Shown here piece by piece: positions 22,228 through 41,915 of a stretch of 64,000 bases of DNA. The stretch lies in contig NC_088305.1 in assembly GCF_032854445.1 (NCBI RefSeq), positions 24,771,400 to 24,835,399 of the forward strand. The letters run 5' to 3'. The translations under genes were made by a program, and so were the position numbers. Numbering within the stretch: position 1 is the stretch's first letter; every line of letters starts with the position of its first letter. The stretch comes from Liolophura sinensis (Eukaryota > Mollusca > Polyplacophora > Chitonida > Chitonidae). The notes under the pieces are model-generated. The model worked only from the letters and a program-made list of their open reading frames with translations, did not search any database and was not told where the DNA came from.

Positions 22228-24693
22228 CGTCATGGATGAACAGGCTGGAATGATGAACAGGCTGGGAATGATGGACAGGCTAGAAACTATGAACAAACAA
22301 GGAAAGATGAACAGCCTGGGTACGATAAATAGGGCGGGAACGATAAACAGGCCGGGAATGATGAACAGGCTGGGAACGATGCATTGGCTGGGAACGAGAA
22401 ACAGGGCGGGAACGATGAGCAGGCAGGGAACGATGAACAGGCCGGGAACGGTGAACAGACTGGGAACTGTGAACAGGCAGGGAACGATGGACAGGCTAGG
22501 AACTATGAAGAGACCGGGAACTATGAACAGGTCCGGAACTATGAACAGACCGGGAACGATGAACATACTGGGAACGATAAACAGGGCGGGAACGATCAAC
22601 AGGCCGGGAACGATCAATAGGCTGGGAACGATCAAAAGGCTGGGAATGATGGGCAGGCTAGGAACTATGAACAGGCAGGGAACCATGAACAGGCTGGGAA
22701 TGATTAACAGGCTAGGGACTATGAACAGGCAGGGAACGATGAACAGGCTGGGAACGATAAACAGGGTGGGAACGATCAACCGGCTGGGAACGATCAACCG
22801 GCTGGGAACGATCAACAGGCTGGGAATGATGGACAGGCTAAGAACTATAAACAGGCAGGGAACGATGAACAGGCCGGGAACGATGAACAGACTGGGAACT
22901 GTGAACAGGCAGGGAACGATGGACAGGCTGGGAACTATGAAGAGACCGGGAACTATGGACAGGCCCGGAACGATGAACAGACCGGGAACGATGAACATAC
23001 TGGGAACGATGAACAGGCTGGGAACGACAACTGGCTGGAATGATGAACATACTGGGAACGATGAACAGGCTGGGAACGATGAACAGGCTGGGAACGATGG
23101 ACAGGCTGGGAACGATGGACAGGCTGGGAATGATAATTGCCTGGAACGATGGACAGGCTTGGAACTATGAAGAGACAGGGAACGATGGACAGACCGGGAA
23201 CGATGAACAGACCGGGAACGATAAACAGGGTGGGGACGATGTACAGGCCGGAAACGATGAGCAGGCTGGGGACGGTGAACAGGCTTTGAACGATGAACAG
23301 GCAGGGAACGATGGACAGGCTGGAATGATGAGCAGGCTGGGAATGATGGACAGGCTAGGAACTATGAACAAACAGGGAACGATGAACAGCCTGGGTACGA
23401 TAAACAGGGCAGGTACGATGAACAGGCCGGGAACGATCAACAGGCTGGGAACGATCAACAGGCTGGGAACGATGGACAGGCTAGGGACTATGAACATACC
23501 GGGAACGATTGACAGGCTGGGAATGATGGACAGGCTGGAATGATGAACACGCTGGGAATGATGAACAGGCTGGAATGATGAACAGGCTGGGAATGAGGAA
23601 CAGGCTGGAATGATGGACAGGCTGGAATGATGGACAGGCTGGGAGTGATGGACAGGCTAGGAACTATGAACAAACAGGGAACGATGAACAGCCTGGGTAC
23701 AATAAATAGAGCGGGAACGATGAACAGGCCGGGAATGATGAACAGGCTGGGAACGATGTATTGGCTGGGAACGAGAAACAGGGCGGGAACGATGAGAAGG
23801 CTGGGAATGATGAACCGGCTAGGGACTATGAACAGGCAGGGATCGATGAACAGGCTAGGAACGATAAACAGGGCGGGTACGATGAGCGGGCCGGGAACGA
23901 TCAACAGGCTGGGAACAATCAACAGGCTGGGAATGATGGACAGGCTAGGAACTATGAACAGGCAGGGAACGATGAACAGGCTGGGAACGATAAACAGGGC
24001 GGGTACGATGAGCAGGCCGGGAACGATCAACAGGCTGGGAACGATCAACAGGCTGGGAATGATTGACAGGCTAGGAACTATGAACAGGCAGGGAACGATG
24101 AACAGGCTGGGAACGATAAACAGGGCGGGAACGATGAGCACACCGGGAACGATGAACAGGCTAGGAGCTATGAACAGGCCGGGAACCATGAACAAGCTGG
24201 GAACGAGAAACAGGGCGGGAACGATGAACAGGCCGAGAACGATCAACAGGCTGGGAACGATGGACAGGCTGGGAACTATGAAGAGACAGGGAACGATGAA
24301 CAGACCAGGAGCGATGAACATACTGGGAACGATAAACAGGGTGGGGACGATGAACAGGCTGGGAACGATGAGCAGGCTTGGAACGGTGAACAGGCTTGAA
24401 CGATGTACAGGCTGAGAACGATGAACAGACCGGGAACGATGAACAGGCTGGGAATGATAACTGCCTGGAATGATGGACAGGCTGGGAACTATGAAGAGAC
24501 AGGGAACGATGAACAGACCGGGAACGATGAACATACTGTGAACGATAAACAGGGTGGGGACGATGAACAGGCCGGGAACGATGAGCAGACCGGGAATGGT
24601 GAACAGGCTTTGAACGATGTACAGGCTGAGAACGATGAACAGACCGGGAACGATGAACAGGCCGGGAACGATGAACAGGCTGGGAACGCTTGA
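22228..24693 (+). repeat. 2.5-kb minisatellite, 18-bp unit
   Basis: About 135 copies of an 18-base unit with consensus close to GATGAACAGGCTGGGAAC. Because 18 is a multiple of three, long frames stay open: one plus frame spells a MNRLGT hexapeptide, another GNDEQA, and minus frames spell VPSLFI, RSQPVH and FPACSS. Variants (cagg/cagac, gatgg/gatga) recur in ordered blocks, which shows multi-unit duplications. The open frames look like consequences of the repeat: there is no splice context and none is favoured. It is best read as non-coding satellite DNA. Confidence 0.9.
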
Positions 24694-24984
24694 CCAGCTC
24701 AGCACCCTCAAGTCGAGGCATTTCCCCAATGAAGCTGACGTTACCACAGCGGGGTGCTTAATTTCCATAGGGAAATTATAGTTTTTAGACATTTTTTTAC
24801 TCCCAATTACAAGAAAGCTGAGAAGACTTCTTATACGGTAATATATTAGACTACATCCTAAACTCCCTTAACAAGTCGTAAATCTAGGTGCGACGGAACA
24901 GTCTTTTCTATTTGATGCAATTATTAAAAAGGGTAAGTTGGACTATACATGTGTATAAATTTAGACCAAAACCCCAAAGCCATT

Positions 24985-25115
24985 TGTTATTTTAATTGGT
25001 GTTTTATATGCTGTACTCAAGGGTATTTCACCTATACCACGGCGGCCAGCGTTATGGTGGGAGGAAACTGGACAGGGCCCTGGGGAAACCCACGACTATC
25101 CGCAGCTTTCTGACA
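24985..25115 (-). mobile_element. SINE, 3' part
   Basis: Reverse-oriented tail and core (attggtgttttatatgctg, gtggccagcgttatggtgggag-like text, cacgactatccgcag). The head is missing and the tail has decayed. Confidence 0.8.
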
Positions 25116-27475
25116 GATGGGCCCAGTTCGCTTTGTGAAAAGGGTAGATTTGCATGCGGCTTTCCAGTGCGGTAGCAAACGTCTTTACCATGCCGGCCAA
25201 GGACCGGTCTCCTGTAGGCAGACAAGGCCGTGATAAGGCCCAACGAAACAATAAAAAAATAAACTATTAAAAAAAAAACATTTACGTTGTATATTCTTTT
25301 ATAATGTGTGAACATTTTCTAAGTGATAAAATGAGACATCAGAATAAATGCTGTAAACGTGAGTGCCGGCATCTAAAATGTTATACACTGGTAAAGTCTA
25401 ATTGGTGTTGGGGTTTGTAGCATAATGTTACATTACAGGATTTTTTTTTATTTCCAAAACATCTATAAAGTGTATATTTTATGCGTGTTAAATCACAAAC
25501 ACTCTCTAGTCACGTGTTAAGTTTAGTAAGAAAATGTTCACATGACATTAAAAATACTTTTCTTGATCGTTACCAAATACTGTATTTTACATTATATACC
25601 ATTTTAGTTTCGGGAGTATATTCGATCAACAGTTATATTCCAACTCGCCTATAGCCTCGCTTGCTCACTTAGCAAAATCGATTTTAGCAAACATAGTCGA
25701 TCGGCATCTGACCAGTGAGGTCCCAGGCTTGTGCAGCTGTCTCGACAGGCCAACTCTAAACTCTGGTAAACTTAGCAGAATGTCCGTTATTTGAGTGATG
25801 CTTGAATGTATTCTATTATTACTTTTAACAAAAGCCAGCAACCAACACAGATGTACAGAGATCAGATGGAACAGCAGGCCCAGGGATTACGAAGCAATCT
25901 TAGACGTAAGTCAAAATTTCAAATCACTTTAAAATTCTTGTTTCCTGTATTACAAGATCTATATTCTGCTTGAAAACGTACATTCTGGGTAAGTTATTGT
26001 ACAACGCATTTGAGCTAAAACAACAGAAGGGGCACATACCAAATTTAATGACTCTCTTCGTTACCCCACTAGTTTCATTTCATGTTTAATATACTTTTTA
26101 CAAGGTTATTTTTGGGCCAAGTTCAAACCTGAAGACTTGGCTGAGAGTTAAATCCGGCATTAAGTCCTAGGGCAGTTTTGAACAACCGGCTGCTGAGCGT
26201 TTTGGATATAACTGCAATGTTAAGATACAAATTAGGCTGCATTCGCTATCAATTCCGCAATGTATCTATATACTGGCCTTAGATCGTACCAAGCTCTGAG
26301 GCTTCTGCAGCTTGTGACGTCATTTATGGAGACACGGCTTGTCCAATCAGAACGCTTGATGGACCTAATCTAATTAGAATTCAAGTGGTATAGTCATGAG
26401 TTTATGGCGCATCAAAACATTGTTGTTTATAAGATGTGACAAACAAGGGACAATTAATACTCATAATTAGACGCAAGGCACATATTTTATTAAACGTTTT
26501 CGTTTTATTCAGCGACATATGTCATCGGGTGCTTTCAAAGAAGGATATCAAATCAAGACTTAATTGGAGGAGTAGTCTGTTTCATCCGGGAACAAGGCGC
26601 CCTAAAATCACTTCACGCATGACTTATTTTTCAGATGTCTCTACCTTGCACTGAATGGAAAAGGTGAGCAGTAAAAATGTACTTTATGGGACAAATAAAG
26701 GATTGTGAGATTCAGTCGTGACTTTGAGAGAGAAAAAAAGGCCGCAAATGCGCATTTCGATACCCACCACAAACGAGCCTCTGCACAATATTTAAACCCA
26801 TTGTCTTTACATGTCTAAAGACAAAACGCGATCCGTAGTTCCAGGCGTGACGAAGTGTAAAGAGAGACAGACAGACAGACTTATACCTGAACACAGGTAG
26901 GTTACAATAAGGCTCTCCTGTCCCACTTGATAACCAGTTGGGACTGTATTATTATTTTTCCTAAAAAGATCTCAAAGGAAAAGTTAGGAATCCTGAGAGA
27001 ATATTCCTATACGCAGTAAGTCATGTACACGTATATCATACTCTTGCAGTTTATAATTATTTATTTTATAATTTTATAACACTGCACTTCGCAAGTTGTT
27101 GGGTTAGATTTCAACGTAAGTGTTTTTTGTGTGTTGTTTAATGCCACACTTCTCACTTTTATTGTGGCGGTCAGCTTTTATGGCTGGACAAAACTGGAGT
27201 GACCAGGATTGAAGCGCTGACCTTAGGCACGTTACGGACGGACTTTCCCTTATATGACGAACATATGTGCGCACCATGTTATTGGAAGACACATGTTGGA
27301 TTGCACAAACGTACACACGAGCGTATTCACCCGCTTATTGTCATCTTCAGTGAGAGTATGGAAATGTACAAATTCTGATTCTCAAAAAGAGTTTGATAAA
27401 ATTGTTTTAGTACATCCTTTGGACAATCGCTGACTCATTGACCAAAAGCGTACTGCTCGCCGCAGCACGGTGATC
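25116..27475. other. Intergenic, no gene assembled
   Basis: AT-rich. A weak third relative of the MITE-like element lies at about 25757-25850. Two splice-flanked snippets (25855-25911 with donor gtaagt, 26634-26662 with acceptor tttttcag and donor gtgagc) look exon-like, but they do not join into a convincing frame. Confidence 0.4.
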
Positions 27476-27489
27476 ATTTGTAGGTTGGA

Positions 27490-27606
27490 GCGGATGGTCG
27501 AGGGTTTCCACCCACCATAATGCTGGCCGCCGTCGTATAGGTGAAATATTCTTGAGTACAGCGTAAAACACCAATCAAATAAATAAATAAATAAATGAAT
27601 AAATAA
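27490..27606 (+). mobile_element. SINE, 5'-truncated, with target-site duplication
   Basis: Starts within the core (cggatggtcgagggtttcc) and runs to a long AATAAAT tail. Flanking repeats atttg[t/c]aggttgga lie at 27476-27489 and 27607-27620. Confidence 0.92.
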
Positions 27607-27620
27607 ATTTGCAGGTTGGA

Positions 27621-29055
27621 ATTCAGGGCCCGGCTGTTCAAAACTAGTTTAAGACTTAATGCCAGATTTAACTTTAAATCAGATTTTCAATTTTTAACTT
27701 ATGGTAAAAGACTGTGTAACATCCTATTAAATATGAACCAAACTGCTGTTGTTATACTTTCACTTTGGAGAACTGTATTGGCTGCTGAGGTTGGTTAAGA
27801 ATTTAAATATAAATTATGAGTTAATACCAGTATTAGCTCATACACTTTCGAACAACTGGACCCAGGTCTAGCTGTGTCTACTGCTGTATTAAGTCAGGGT
27901 GTTTGTCACCTATCCGGCAAAATGCGGTAAATTCTCTCAGACTATTCATATATAAACGGAATAAATATACAACCACGCCCTCAGTGTTAGGATCGCGACC
28001 ATATGACTGCAGTACTGCCGAAGTGGCTCTAAGCAATAATCATTCATTTATGCTGTGAATTTAGTTTATAAAATTGCTCTGATGCGACACAGATGTCCAA
28101 TAAACACTTAACCACACACACACCGCTTAAAAGAGATTGACGCTGATACCTGTGTTCGTATCTTGGGTTAAGACAATAAATGGTATTGTTAGACTAGGCT
28201 AGTCTAGTTTAACATGTTTTGTAAGATTTTTTAGGTTTGGGTTGTTGTAGTTGTATGTATAACAAAAGTTAACGCCTAACCACTTTCTGCTTCATTTCTT
28301 ATACTGCCCCACCCTCTCCCACGTTTAACTTCTAAACGCATGATAAAACTTCTCTTTGCAACAAATATTAAACGTGCATAATACTTAATTGCAACATGTT
28401 TAAAACTTAAACACTTAAACAAACTGATAATAAGACCGCTTTATAATGTTGTATTTAATGTAGATACATTACAAATAAATACAAATAAATGTAAGTATTT
28501 ATAAAATACTAATGTATTTACAAAATAAATCCAAGTATTTATGAAACAATCGCGTGTATTTTAAAAGATAAACACACGTTTAATATGTTAAATGTTAGGA
28601 GTTATTACAGCGTACCGAGAGACAACCCATACACACGTAGGCCTACCATACACTGTGCCTTTATTATTTCTTTCATTGTCGTTAAACTCAAAAACATTTA
28701 ACTTAAAATATATGACGACAGTCAGGTTTATGGGTGAAAGATACATAGAGTGATCGTGATAAATCATTGCCCTTCGCTAGGTACCTGTCACCTTTTTTGC
28801 CAATTGTTTGGGAGAAATTTTTCCTAGGTCTTCTGTATCCCAGTGTTGTATTTCGTATTAACCAGTGACAATATCATTTCTGGAAACATTTATCAGAAAA
28901 TCAATGAAAAGTTAACAGTTATGGCGTATCCTTCGCGTCGTATCTTTAAAAAAGGATTACTTTCGTGTGTTTATTTATTTCATTTATGTTTAATGACGTC
29001 TCAAGAATGTTTGACCTATATAACCGCACCCAAGGTTAATGGGAAGCGATGTGAC
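27621..29055. other. Intergenic, AT-rich, no gene seen
   Basis: Short aaataaatacaaataaatg-type repeats at 28470-28560 and the remnant of another dispersed family (28000-28050, ccgaagtggctctaagcaat) are present. I see no coding or RNA gene. Confidence 0.5.
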
Positions 29056-29057
29056 GT

Positions 29058-30098
29058 CAACTTCACATTAGAGCGATGTGAAATCTACATCACACGATAG
29101 CGACCTGACCTGCACTTATGCAACAGTGACGTGACATCCACATCACACGATAGCGATGTGAAGCCCATGTCACGCGATAGCGATGTGAAGTTCACTTTAC
29201 ACGGCAGCGACGTCAAGTCCGCATGATAGCGATGTCCAGGCCACTTCACACGATAGCGATGTGAAGTCCATACGATAGCGATGTCAAGGCCACTTCCCAA
29301 GAATAGCGATGTCTAGTCCACTTCACACGATAGCGATGTCTAGTCCACTTCACACGATAGCGATTTTAAATCCACTTCACACGATAGCGATGTTAAATCC
29401 GCTTCACACGATAGCGATGTTAAATCCACTTCACGCGATAGCGATGTTAAATCCGCTTCACACGATAGCGATGTTAAATCCACTCCACGCGATAGCGATG
29501 TTAAATCCACTTCACACGATAGCGATGTTAAATCCACTTCACACGATAGCGATGTTAAATCCACTTCACACGATAGCGATGCTAAATCCACTTCACACGA
29601 TAGCGATGTCTAGTCCACTTCACACGATAGCGATGTTAAATCCACTCCACGCGATAGCGATGTTAAATCCACTTCACACGATAGCGATGTTAAATCCACT
29701 CCACGCGATAGCGATGTTAAATCCACTCCACGCGATAGCGATGCTAAATCCACTTCACACGATAGCGATGTCTAGTCCACTTCACACGATAGCGATGTTA
29801 AATCCACTCCACGCGATAGCGATGTTAAATCCACTTCACACGATAGCGATGTTAAATCCACTTGACACGATAGCGATGCTAAATCCACTTCACACGATAG
29901 CGATGTCTAGTCCACTTCACACGATAGCGATGTCCAGGCCACTCCACACGATAGCGATGTTAAATTCACTTCACACGATAGCGATGTGAAATCCATTTCA
30001 CACGATAGCGATGTCTTGTCCACTTCACACGATAGCGATGTTAAATCCACTTCACACGATAGCGATGTTAAATCTTCTTCACACGATACCAGTGATAC
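29058..30098 (+). repeat. 1-kb minisatellite, 27-bp unit
   Basis: Roughly 36 copies of a 27-base unit, with core cacacgatagcgatgttaaa followed by tccactt. The array is frame-preserving (a plus frame repeats HTIAMLNPL), but no start, splice or domain context supports translation. Variants (cacttcacac/cactccacgc; gttaaat/gtctagt/gctaaat) alternate in blocks. Confidence 0.9.
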
Positions 30099-30383
30099 TG
30101 TATGGTATTCATACAGCATATAAAACAACCTGCTAATCTGTGTTAAGTGAAGTTCTGCAAGCCCTGGCGTGTCAAAATGACATCAAGGTTTACATCAAAT
30201 AAAAAACTAAAAAGCTATAGACAAGAGAAGAATTGTCTCGGTTTCTAGATACAGACAGAAAGTCACGAAGATGACAAGTGCGTGTGAAATGTCTGGATGT
30301 ATTTAACACGAGTCAAACTTGTCAAACCTCCTTTTATCGGGCCTTTACTTTATCTTCATTGGATTGAGTTACGCTTAGGTAAG

Positions 30384-31345
30384 CTTAACGGTAGCTTGTG
30401 GACGGAGGAGACTGGACGTCGTGGTAGTGACAAACTTTCTGGCGTAAAGCCGTAGCCACAGGAGTCCGGACGTGGTGGTAGTGACAGAGCTCCTGGTGCA
30501 AAGTCGTAGCTAGAGGAATCCGGACTTGGTGGTAGTCACACACCTGCTGGTGTAACGCCGTACCTAGGGAAGTACGGGCGTGGTAGTAGTGACAAACCTC
30601 CTGACGTAATGCTATAGCTAGAGGAGTTCGGACATGGTGGTAGTGACAAACCCCCTGGCTCAAACCGTAGTTAGAGGAATCCGGCGTGGTGACAGGGACA
30701 AACCTCCTGGCGTAATGCTGTAGCTAGAGGTGTCCGGACGTGGTGGCAGTGACAAACCTCCTGACGTAATGCTGTAGCTAGACAAAACCCCCTGACTCAA
30801 ACCGTAGTTAGAGGAATCCGGGCGTGGTGGCAGTGACAAACCCCCTGGTGTAATGCTGTAGCTAGAGGTGTCCGGACGTGGTGCCAGTGACAAACCTCCT
30901 GACGTAATGCTGTAACTAGAGGAGTTCGGACGTGGTGGTAGAGACAACCCCCCTGGTTCAAACCGTAGTAAGAGGAATCCGGGCGTGGTGGTAGTGACAA
31001 ACCTCCTGACATAATGCTGTAGCTAGAGGAATCCGGGCGTGGTGGCAGTGACACACCTGCTGGTGTAAAGCCGTAGCTAGAGGAATCCAGGCGTGGTGGC
31101 CGTGACACACCTGCTGGTGTGAAGGCGCGTAGCTAGAGGAGCCCGGACGTGTTGGTAGTGACAAACCTCCTGACGTTATTCTTTAGCTAGAGGAATCCGG
31201 GCGTGGCGGCAGTGAGAAACCTCCTTACGTAATGCTGTAGATAGAGGAGTCCGGGCGTGGCGGCAGTGACAAACCTCCTTACGTAATGCTGTAGCTAGAG
31301 GAGTCCGGACGTGGTGGTAGTGACACACTTGCTGGCGTAAAGCCG
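30384..31345 (+). repeat. 1-kb minisatellite, 54-bp unit
   Basis: About 18 copies of a unit beginning gtagctagaggagtccggac, continuing gtggtggtagtgacaaacc and ending tcctgacgtaatgct. Units starting at 31019 and 31073 are exactly 54 bases apart. It is not visibly related in sequence to the adjacent 27-bp array. Confidence 0.88.
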
Positions 31346-31562
31346 AGGTCATGTGATATGATGGATATGGAATGAACTTATATCTGTTTAAATTGTATAT
31401 GTATATGTATAAATATCTCAATCTTTCATTATACTGTTAAAGAGACAGTCACATGTACATGCCATGTAAAGGTAATTCTCGAAGCGAAATGGTAAAATAA
31501 TTAAAGCCATATTTACAAATATAATGTCTTTATCTTTTCTACCCTTTAATTGCCGAAACTTT

Positions 31563-31926
31563 GCTGCTGAAATGTATTGGTATATATGCTTACATGTAAA
31601 TATGCTTACATGTATATATGCTTTCATGTATATACGTAAATATTTATTTATTTATTTATTTCATTGTTGTTTTACGCCGTACTCAAGAATATTTCACTTA
31701 TACGACGGCGGCCAGCATTATGGTGGGAGCAAACTGGGCAGAATCCGGAGGGAAACCCACGACCATCCGCAGGTTACACGTAAATATGCTTACATGTATA
31801 TATGCTTACATGCAAATATGCTTACATGTATATATATGCTTACATGTATATATGCTTACATGCAAATATGCTTACATGTATATATATGCTTACATGTAAA
31901 TATACTTACATGTATATATGCGACAT
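31563..31926 (+). repeat. ~17-bp minisatellite split by a SINE
   Basis: Repeats of atatgcttacatgta(a/t) at 31577-31640 resume at 31778-31925 after the SINE insertion. The array ends about 20 bases before the acceptor of the start-codon exon of gene 2. Confidence 0.88.
31644..31777 (-). mobile_element. SINE, 5'-truncated, inserted into the minisatellite
   Basis: Tail and core only, reverse orientation (TTTATTTATTTATTT, ttttacgccgtactcaagaa, acccacgaccatccgcaggt). The target duplication acgtaaatat lies at 31634-31643 and 31778-31787. Confidence 0.92.
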
Positions 31927-31945
31927 TCTCTGTTCTGTGTTTCAG

Positions 31946-31974
31946 TGGGTCATACCAGCTCGGAACACTTAGCT
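31946..31974 (+). promoter_or_regulatory. 5' UTR remnant and start-codon context of gene 2
   Basis: A good acceptor (ctctgttctgtgtttcag) ends at 31945, 29 bases before the ATG. Gene 3 has the same arrangement (acceptor ending at 57629, ATG at 57646). This suggests that both genes have a 5' UTR intron and a promoter further upstream, which I cannot locate. Confidence 0.5.
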
Positions 31975-39775
<7,801 letters not shown>

Positions 39776-39995
39776 TGTACTGAAAATGGAAAAACCTACA
39801 ATGCTGAGGATACATTCACAGCATCGGACGGCTGTAACACGTGTAGGTGTATCGAGACTGGAGCTGTAGCCTGCACACTAGTGGCATGTGTGCAACAGAA
39901 GCAGTGTACCGAAAACGGAAAAACTTACAATGTTGGGGATATATTTACAATATCGGACGGATGCAACACGTGTAGGGCCTGCACACTTAAGGCCT

Positions 39996-40430
39996 GTGAG
40001 TTATCTGATTTGATCTGATTTGATCACTTACTTTGGGTAATATTTTACTTATGGTGCTAACTGCATAAATCCGAGTTTATATTTCTCTCCTTAACTCAGT
40101 CAAATCGTGCTCTGTAAGAGTTAATACCAAATTTAACTTCAAGCCAGGACTTCAGTTTTGTCCTTGGCCCGAAAATAATTATGTAACAGGATATGAAATA
40201 TGAAATAAACCTTGTTCCATTTGCTCTCTGTGCCTCTGCATTAGTTCCTGGGTTTTGTTAAAATCATAAAAGCATGTTTATTGTTTGATATAATACCGTT
40301 TTTCTGTTCTAATACCCTAAGCTCAAACAAACACAAAAGATTTGTCATCTCACAACACAGGTTTTATTACAGAAATGCCAGCCTCGTCTCCACAGACAAA
40401 AAATAATAAGTACGAGAAAAGTATATGAAA
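39996..40430. other. Start of gene 2 intron 5, no gene seen
   Basis: AT-rich unique sequence between the donor after module 29 and the DIRS-like remnant. Confidence 0.5.
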
Positions 40431-41289
40431 GGAAACCCTTTACAGTATAGAATTCTGAATGCTTGCAACAGAATCGGGTCTTAAATGCCCAAACCGAAAT
40501 TCTTCGATAACATACTGTACACCTCCTCTCACGTATCCGCCCTGAGCATTCTCCGACTTGCCGTGCTTTTTAAATAGTCTCTCCGAAATTCGATAATTGG
40601 CTGCTCGAGTTGCTCCACCTGACCTTAAACTGTGCAAACCGAAAATTTTTAGATTCAAACATAAAGCCGTCTGTTTCTCCAAAACGACTTCGCCAGTTCT
40701 TGTAAACGAAATCCATTTACGTCCTCTCCACTTATACTGACCCAACGATGTCTAAGGTCACCAGATACAAGTAACGTTTCAGCATTGTGAATGGACAAAT
40801 AGAATTACCCGTTCTGCCAATAGTAATTGTTTCTCTAGTTAGAAATGAAAAATGTAAAATAATTCGGAAAAAAAACGGTTCAGTTCCGTCTGAAATTAGC
40901 CATCAACCGGAGAGTCCGGCAAATCCGACCCAACACATAGCAACGACTCTGATATCATTCAACCCCGCGGTCAGCTTGGCGAAACGTGAAACCAGTGACC
41001 GGATAGCTGACCTACTCCAACACTCTGTCCACAACTTACGAATGAAATTTATTTCAGCGTACTGTTGGAGCGACTGGACCTCATTAAAGTGGGCAGATGT
41101 TTAACCAAACTCGAAAGCTCTGAATTATGGCTACTGGAAATCCTTCATTTCAAGCCAAACGCCAGAATTAAAATAAAATGTAAAATCACAATAAATACTA
41201 AAAACATGCAATGCGTTTAATTTTTTATCATTGATAAACATAACCACATATACATGTATGTATTATCACAAATAAACTTTCCATAAAAT

Positions 41290-41612
41290 ATACATCCGTA
41301 ATGTCATTAAACCACCCAGAAGCCAGATCAATCCGGATATTCGTGCAAATACGTGCACACCAAAATATAACGACACATCAAAATACACTCGACACAATAT
41401 ACAGTACATCCGTAATGTCATTAAACCACCCAGAAGCCAGATCAATCCTGACACCCGTCCAAATAAGGGAACACCAAAGTATAACGACACATCAGAATAC
41501 ACTTGACACAATATACAGTACATCCGTAATGTCATTAAACCACCCAGGTGCCAGATCCATCTAGACATTCGTGCTAATACGTGCACACCAAAATGTACAC
41601 ATGAACATATCA
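41290..41612. repeat. Tandem 114-bp repeat, ~2.8 copies
   Basis: The start text catccgtaatgtcattaaac occurs at 41293, 41407 and 41521, exactly 114 bases apart. It lies inside the DIRS-like remnant. Confidence 0.9.
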
Positions 41613-41669
41613 CTGATCAAGCAAACGGCATACATGCTCTCAATACATTGAATAGACATATTAATATGC

Positions 41670-41915
41670 TTGGGGCTTCCGTGGCGCAGGGAGGTAGCAC
41701 GCCATCACGGCCTGGCTGACCCAGGAGCCTCTCACCAATGCGGTCGCTATGAGTTCAAGTCCAGTTCATACTGGCTTCCTGTCCGGCCGTAAATGGGAAG
41801 GTTTGCAAGCAACCTGCGGATGATCGTGGGTTTCCCCCGGGCTCTTGTCCGGTTTCTTCCCACCATAAGCGAAATATTCTTCAGTAGGGCGTAAAACACC
41901 AATCAAATAAATACA
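41670..41915 (+). mobile_element. SINE inside the DIRS-like fossil
   Basis: Full length. The target duplication aatatgc lies at 41663-41669 and 41916-41922. The tail is interrupted (aataaatacaaat). Confidence 0.88.

Noticed and set aside
22165..24792. Proteins made of MNRLGT, GNDEQA or VPSLFI repeats
   Set aside because: Five frames are open at once because of the 18-bp period; no splice or domain context and no signal of codon constraint.
25855..26662. Small exons near 25855-25911 and 26634-26662
   Set aside because: Splice-like borders exist, but the joined frame stops after a few codons and no domain appears.
29309..29989. 226-codon HTIAMLNPL repeat protein
   Set aside because: By-product of the 27-bp satellite; both strands are open.
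29058..30098. CRISPR-like array
   Set aside because: Direct repeats have no unique spacers and the setting is eukaryotic; it is a plain minisatellite.
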